NCBI RefSeq assembly: GCF_000763885.1 | Contig: NZ_JRKO01000012.1 | Location: 39,931-103,930 of the forward strand | Source: Paracoccus versutus | Lineage (GTDB): Bacteria; Pseudomonadota; Alphaproteobacteria; Rhodobacterales; Rhodobacteraceae | Direction of reading: 5' to 3' | Length of the DNA stretch: 64,000 bases | The notes under the pieces: generated by a model | What the model was told of the DNA's origin: nothing | The model's input: the letters and a program-made list of their open reading frames with translations, nothing else | Databases searched by the model: none | Part shown: positions 62,214 through 64,000 of the stretch, piece after piece | Layout of the letters: every line of letters starts with the position of its first letter | How positions within the stretch are numbered: position 1 is the stretch's first letter | Made by a program: the position numbers and the translations under genes

Positions 62214-63011
62214 TCAGTCCTTGACCAGCAGCACGCCGGGGGCGAAGGCGATGAAGAACGGGTTCTCGAACCCCGGCTTGCCATAGGTCAGCGGCGCGTG
62301 GTCATCGAATCGCACCACCTCGCCGCCCGCGCCGCGCAGCACCGCGTCGCCCGCGGCGGTGTCCCATTCCATCGTCCGGCCCAGGCGCGGGTAAAGATCG
62401 GCCTCGCCCGTCGCCACCAGGCAGAACTTCAGCGAGCTGCCCGCCGAGGTCATGTCGCGCACCCCGTAGCGGGCGATATAGTCGTCCGTCGCCGCGTCGC
62501 GATGCGATTTCGAGGCGACGACCATCAGCGCCCGGTTGTCGGGCGTCGAGTTGACGCCGATGGGCGTCAGCTCGCCCGGTTCTTCGCCGAAGGGGCCCTT
62601 TTCCTCGACCGAGCCGCCCTGCGCGGTGGTATAGAACAGCCGTCTCTTGGCCGGGGCATAGACCACGCCCAGCCGCGGCACGCCGTTTTCCACATAGGCG
62701 ATGTTGACGGTGAAATCGCCGCGACGCTGCACGAATTCCTTGGTGCCGTCCAGCGGATCGACGATCAGGAAGGTCGAAAGGCTCTGGCCATGTGTCGCCG
62801 CCTGTTCCTCGGTCACCAGCGCGATGTCGGGGAAGGCCGCGCGCAGCCCGGCCGAGATCAGCGCGTCGGCGGCCTCGTCGGCCTCGGTCACGGGCGAGGC
62901 GTCGGATTTGGCGCGCACATCGAAATCCTCGGCGCCATAGATCTTCATGATCTCGTCGCCGGCCCGCAGGGCAAGACGTCGCATTTCGGCAATCATTCGA
63001 TCGAATTGCAT
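62214..63011 (-). CDS. cysQ: CysQ, 3'(2'),5'-bisphosphate nucleotidase
   Basis: Removes the 3' phosphate of PAP, the by-product of PAPS-dependent sulfation. The 265-aa inositol-monophosphatase fold has all metal motifs: SPVTEADEAADALI, LVTEEQ, IVDPLDGTKEFVQRRGDFTV (the CysQ DPLDGTxEF form), and MEWDTAAGDAVL. The start at 63011 (MQFDRMIAEMRR) fits the family. It sits 5 nt from kdsB in the polysaccharide operon that also encodes a sulfotransferase, a telling partner. Confidence 0.93.
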   Translation of the reverse strand: MQFDRMIAEMRRLALRAGDEIMKIYGAEDFDVRAKSDASPVTEADEAADALISAGLRAAFPDIALVTEEQAATHGQSLSTFLIVDPLDGTKEFVQRRGDFTVNIAYVENGVPRLGVVYAPAKRRLFYTTAQGGSVEEKGPFGEEPGELTPIGVNSTPDNRALMVVASKSHRDAATDDYIARYGVRDMTSAGSSLKFCLVATGEADLYPRLGRTMEWDTAAGDAVLRGAGGEVVRFDDHAPLTYGKPGFENPFFIAFAPGVLLVKD

Positions 63012-63153
63012 GGTTTTTCCTTTCCGTCCCGAAGCATCGGGGATGCGGCGCCGATTGAACACGGCTGTCGGCTTCCTTATGATGCGGCGGACCGCGCAGG
63101 GCAAGCACCCCGCGAAAGCCATAACCGAAACCGCAGCCAGAGCCATCCCGACC

Positions 63154-63975
63154 ATGTTCACCCAGCACCGCAGCCGCAACATGGTCGAGGCCGCTTTCAC
63201 CACGCTGTCGCTGATCTATCACGTGACGGTCAACAACCTGCGCAAGGGCCAGCGCAACGCCGTGGTCGGGCTGATCATGACGGTGGTGCAGGCCATCAGC
63301 ATGATCCTGGGCTTCTATCTGCTTTTCGCCATCATGGGCATGCGCCACGCGCCGATCCGGGGCGACTACATCGTCTATATCATGTCCGGGATCTTCATGT
63401 TCATGGCCCATTCGCAGGCCATGGGCGCGGTGGCCATGGCCGGCAACCCCAACAACCAGATGATGAAGCACGGGCCGATGAACACCGCGGTGATGATCTC
63501 GGCCGCGGCGCTCGCCTCGCTCTACAAGCAGACCTTCTCGGCCGTCGTGGTGCTGAGCGGCTATCACTACATGATCCAGCCGATCCAGATCGACAACCCG
63601 CTGGCCTGCTATGCCATGCTGGTGCTGGCCTGGTTCTCGGGCTGCTGCATCGGGCTGATCTTCCTGGCCCTGCGGCCCTGGTGGCCGCAGGCGGCGCAGG
63701 TGCTGACGCAGTTCTACCAGCGCATCAACATGGTGTTTTCCGGCAAGATGTTCGTGGCGAACCTGATGCCCAGCGCGATGCTGCAGATGTTTTCCTGGAA
63801 CCCGCTGTTCCACCTGATCGACCAGACGCGCGGCTTCGCCTTCATCAACTATTCGCCGCGCAACTCGTCGCTGGACTATCCGCTCTATGCCACGCTGACG
63901 CTGCTGATGATCGGGCTGATGGCGGAATACGCGACCCGCAAGGCGGTCTCGATCAGCTGGGCGGCCGGCCGGTGA
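63154..63975 (+). CDS. KpsM-like ABC-2 polysaccharide export permease
   Basis: A 273-aa inner-membrane protein with about six spans of the ABC-2 type: VVGLIMTVVQAISMILGFYL, DYIVYIMSGIFMFMAHSQAM, CYAMLVLAWFSGCCIGLIFL, and the late NPLFHLIDQTRGFAFINYSP, typical of KpsM/Wzm-type polysaccharide exporters. It starts at an ATG at 63154 and is divergent from cysQ across 142 bp. Its partner ATPase would follow beyond the window. Confidence 0.88.
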   Translation: MFTQHRSRNMVEAAFTTLSLIYHVTVNNLRKGQRNAVVGLIMTVVQAISMILGFYLLFAIMGMRHAPIRGDYIVYIMSGIFMFMAHSQAMGAVAMAGNPNNQMMKHGPMNTAVMISAAALASLYKQTFSAVVVLSGYHYMIQPIQIDNPLACYAMLVLAWFSGCCIGLIFLALRPWWPQAAQVLTQFYQRINMVFSGKMFVANLMPSAMLQMFSWNPLFHLIDQTRGFAFINYSPRNSSLDYPLYATLTLLMIGLMAEYATRKAVSISWAAGR

Positions 63976-64000
63976 CGGCGGCCCCCGCCCCCTCTCCTGC
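63972..64000 (+). CDS. Possible start of the next gene, partial
   Basis: A GTG overlaps the permease stop (GTGA) and the frame reads MTAAPAPSP to the window edge. Coupled genes are common here, but nine residues identify nothing; the expected neighbour would be a KpsE- or KpsT-like export component. Confidence 0.3.

Overview
The window reads as a chromosomal segment of a high-GC alphaproteobacterium of the Rhodobacteraceae, most likely Paracoccus or a close relative. The signs are gene content and order (tol-pal cluster, rpsU divergent from a COQ9-family gene, TrcR/DUF1013, a Hint-domain protein, a GT14/DUF5927 glycosyltransferase), a GTTC-N7-GTTC LexA box in front of uvrA, and a perfect TTGAT-N4-ATCAA FNR-type box. 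The genus is inferred; there is no 16S gene here.

Layout. 1-4754 (minus): cpoB(partial)-pal-tolB-tolA-tolR-tolQ, the cell-envelope constriction machine, with a ybgC-type thioesterase divergent from it. 5853-7036: a decaying patch holding a frameshifted glutamate-mutase small subunit (glmS), a LysR regulator without its DNA-binding domain, and the C-terminal tail of a quinone oxidoreductase broken by an 8-bp tandem repeat. 7047-33408: ordinary housekeeping genes, including uvrA, moaA, an AlkD-like gene, succinate-semialdehyde dehydrogenase, trcR, an RNase T2, rpsU, mscL, pheS/pheT (split by two unrelated genes), a P450, rpmI-rplT, pyk and an N-formylglutamate amidohydrolase.

33470-45781: a 12.3-kb integrative and probably mobilizable element, bounded by a 40-bp direct repeat (38/40 identical) at the 3' end of a CAT-anticodon tRNA gene, probably tRNA-Ile2. 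It carries a tyrosine integrase with two small upstream ORFs, a MobV-type relaxase with a likely oriT upstream, a winged-helix replication-initiator-like gene with internal iteron-like repeats, an AAA/DUF4143 ATPase with a mutated Walker A, a plus-strand operon of envelope/secreted proteins plus a phosphoesterase, and a minus-strand cassette of five genes: an XRE regulator, three proteins I cannot assign, and a PD-(D/E)XK-like nuclease. This cassette is the best candidate in the window for an undescribed, probably defence-related, system.

45766-52774: the tRNA, choline uptake (choX) and choline sulfatase (betC, TTG start), a DUF1269 protein, mtgA, a GST, queG and a DMT transporter. 52796-63975: a surface-polysaccharide cluster with a two-domain sulfotransferase, a GT14/DUF5927 enzyme, several glycosyltransferases, galE, galU, kdsB, a CysQ-type PAP phosphatase and a KpsM-like ABC-2 permease. 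Sulfotransferase and PAP phosphatase together suggest a sulfated, possibly Kdo-linked, exported polysaccharide.

Regulatory features that can be read directly include the LexA and FNR boxes, 11-bp-spaced direct repeats in front of tolQ, promoters for rpsU and rpmI-rplT, several intrinsic terminators (one orphan on the minus strand, possibly the end of a small RNA), and a dispersed intergenic motif present four times.
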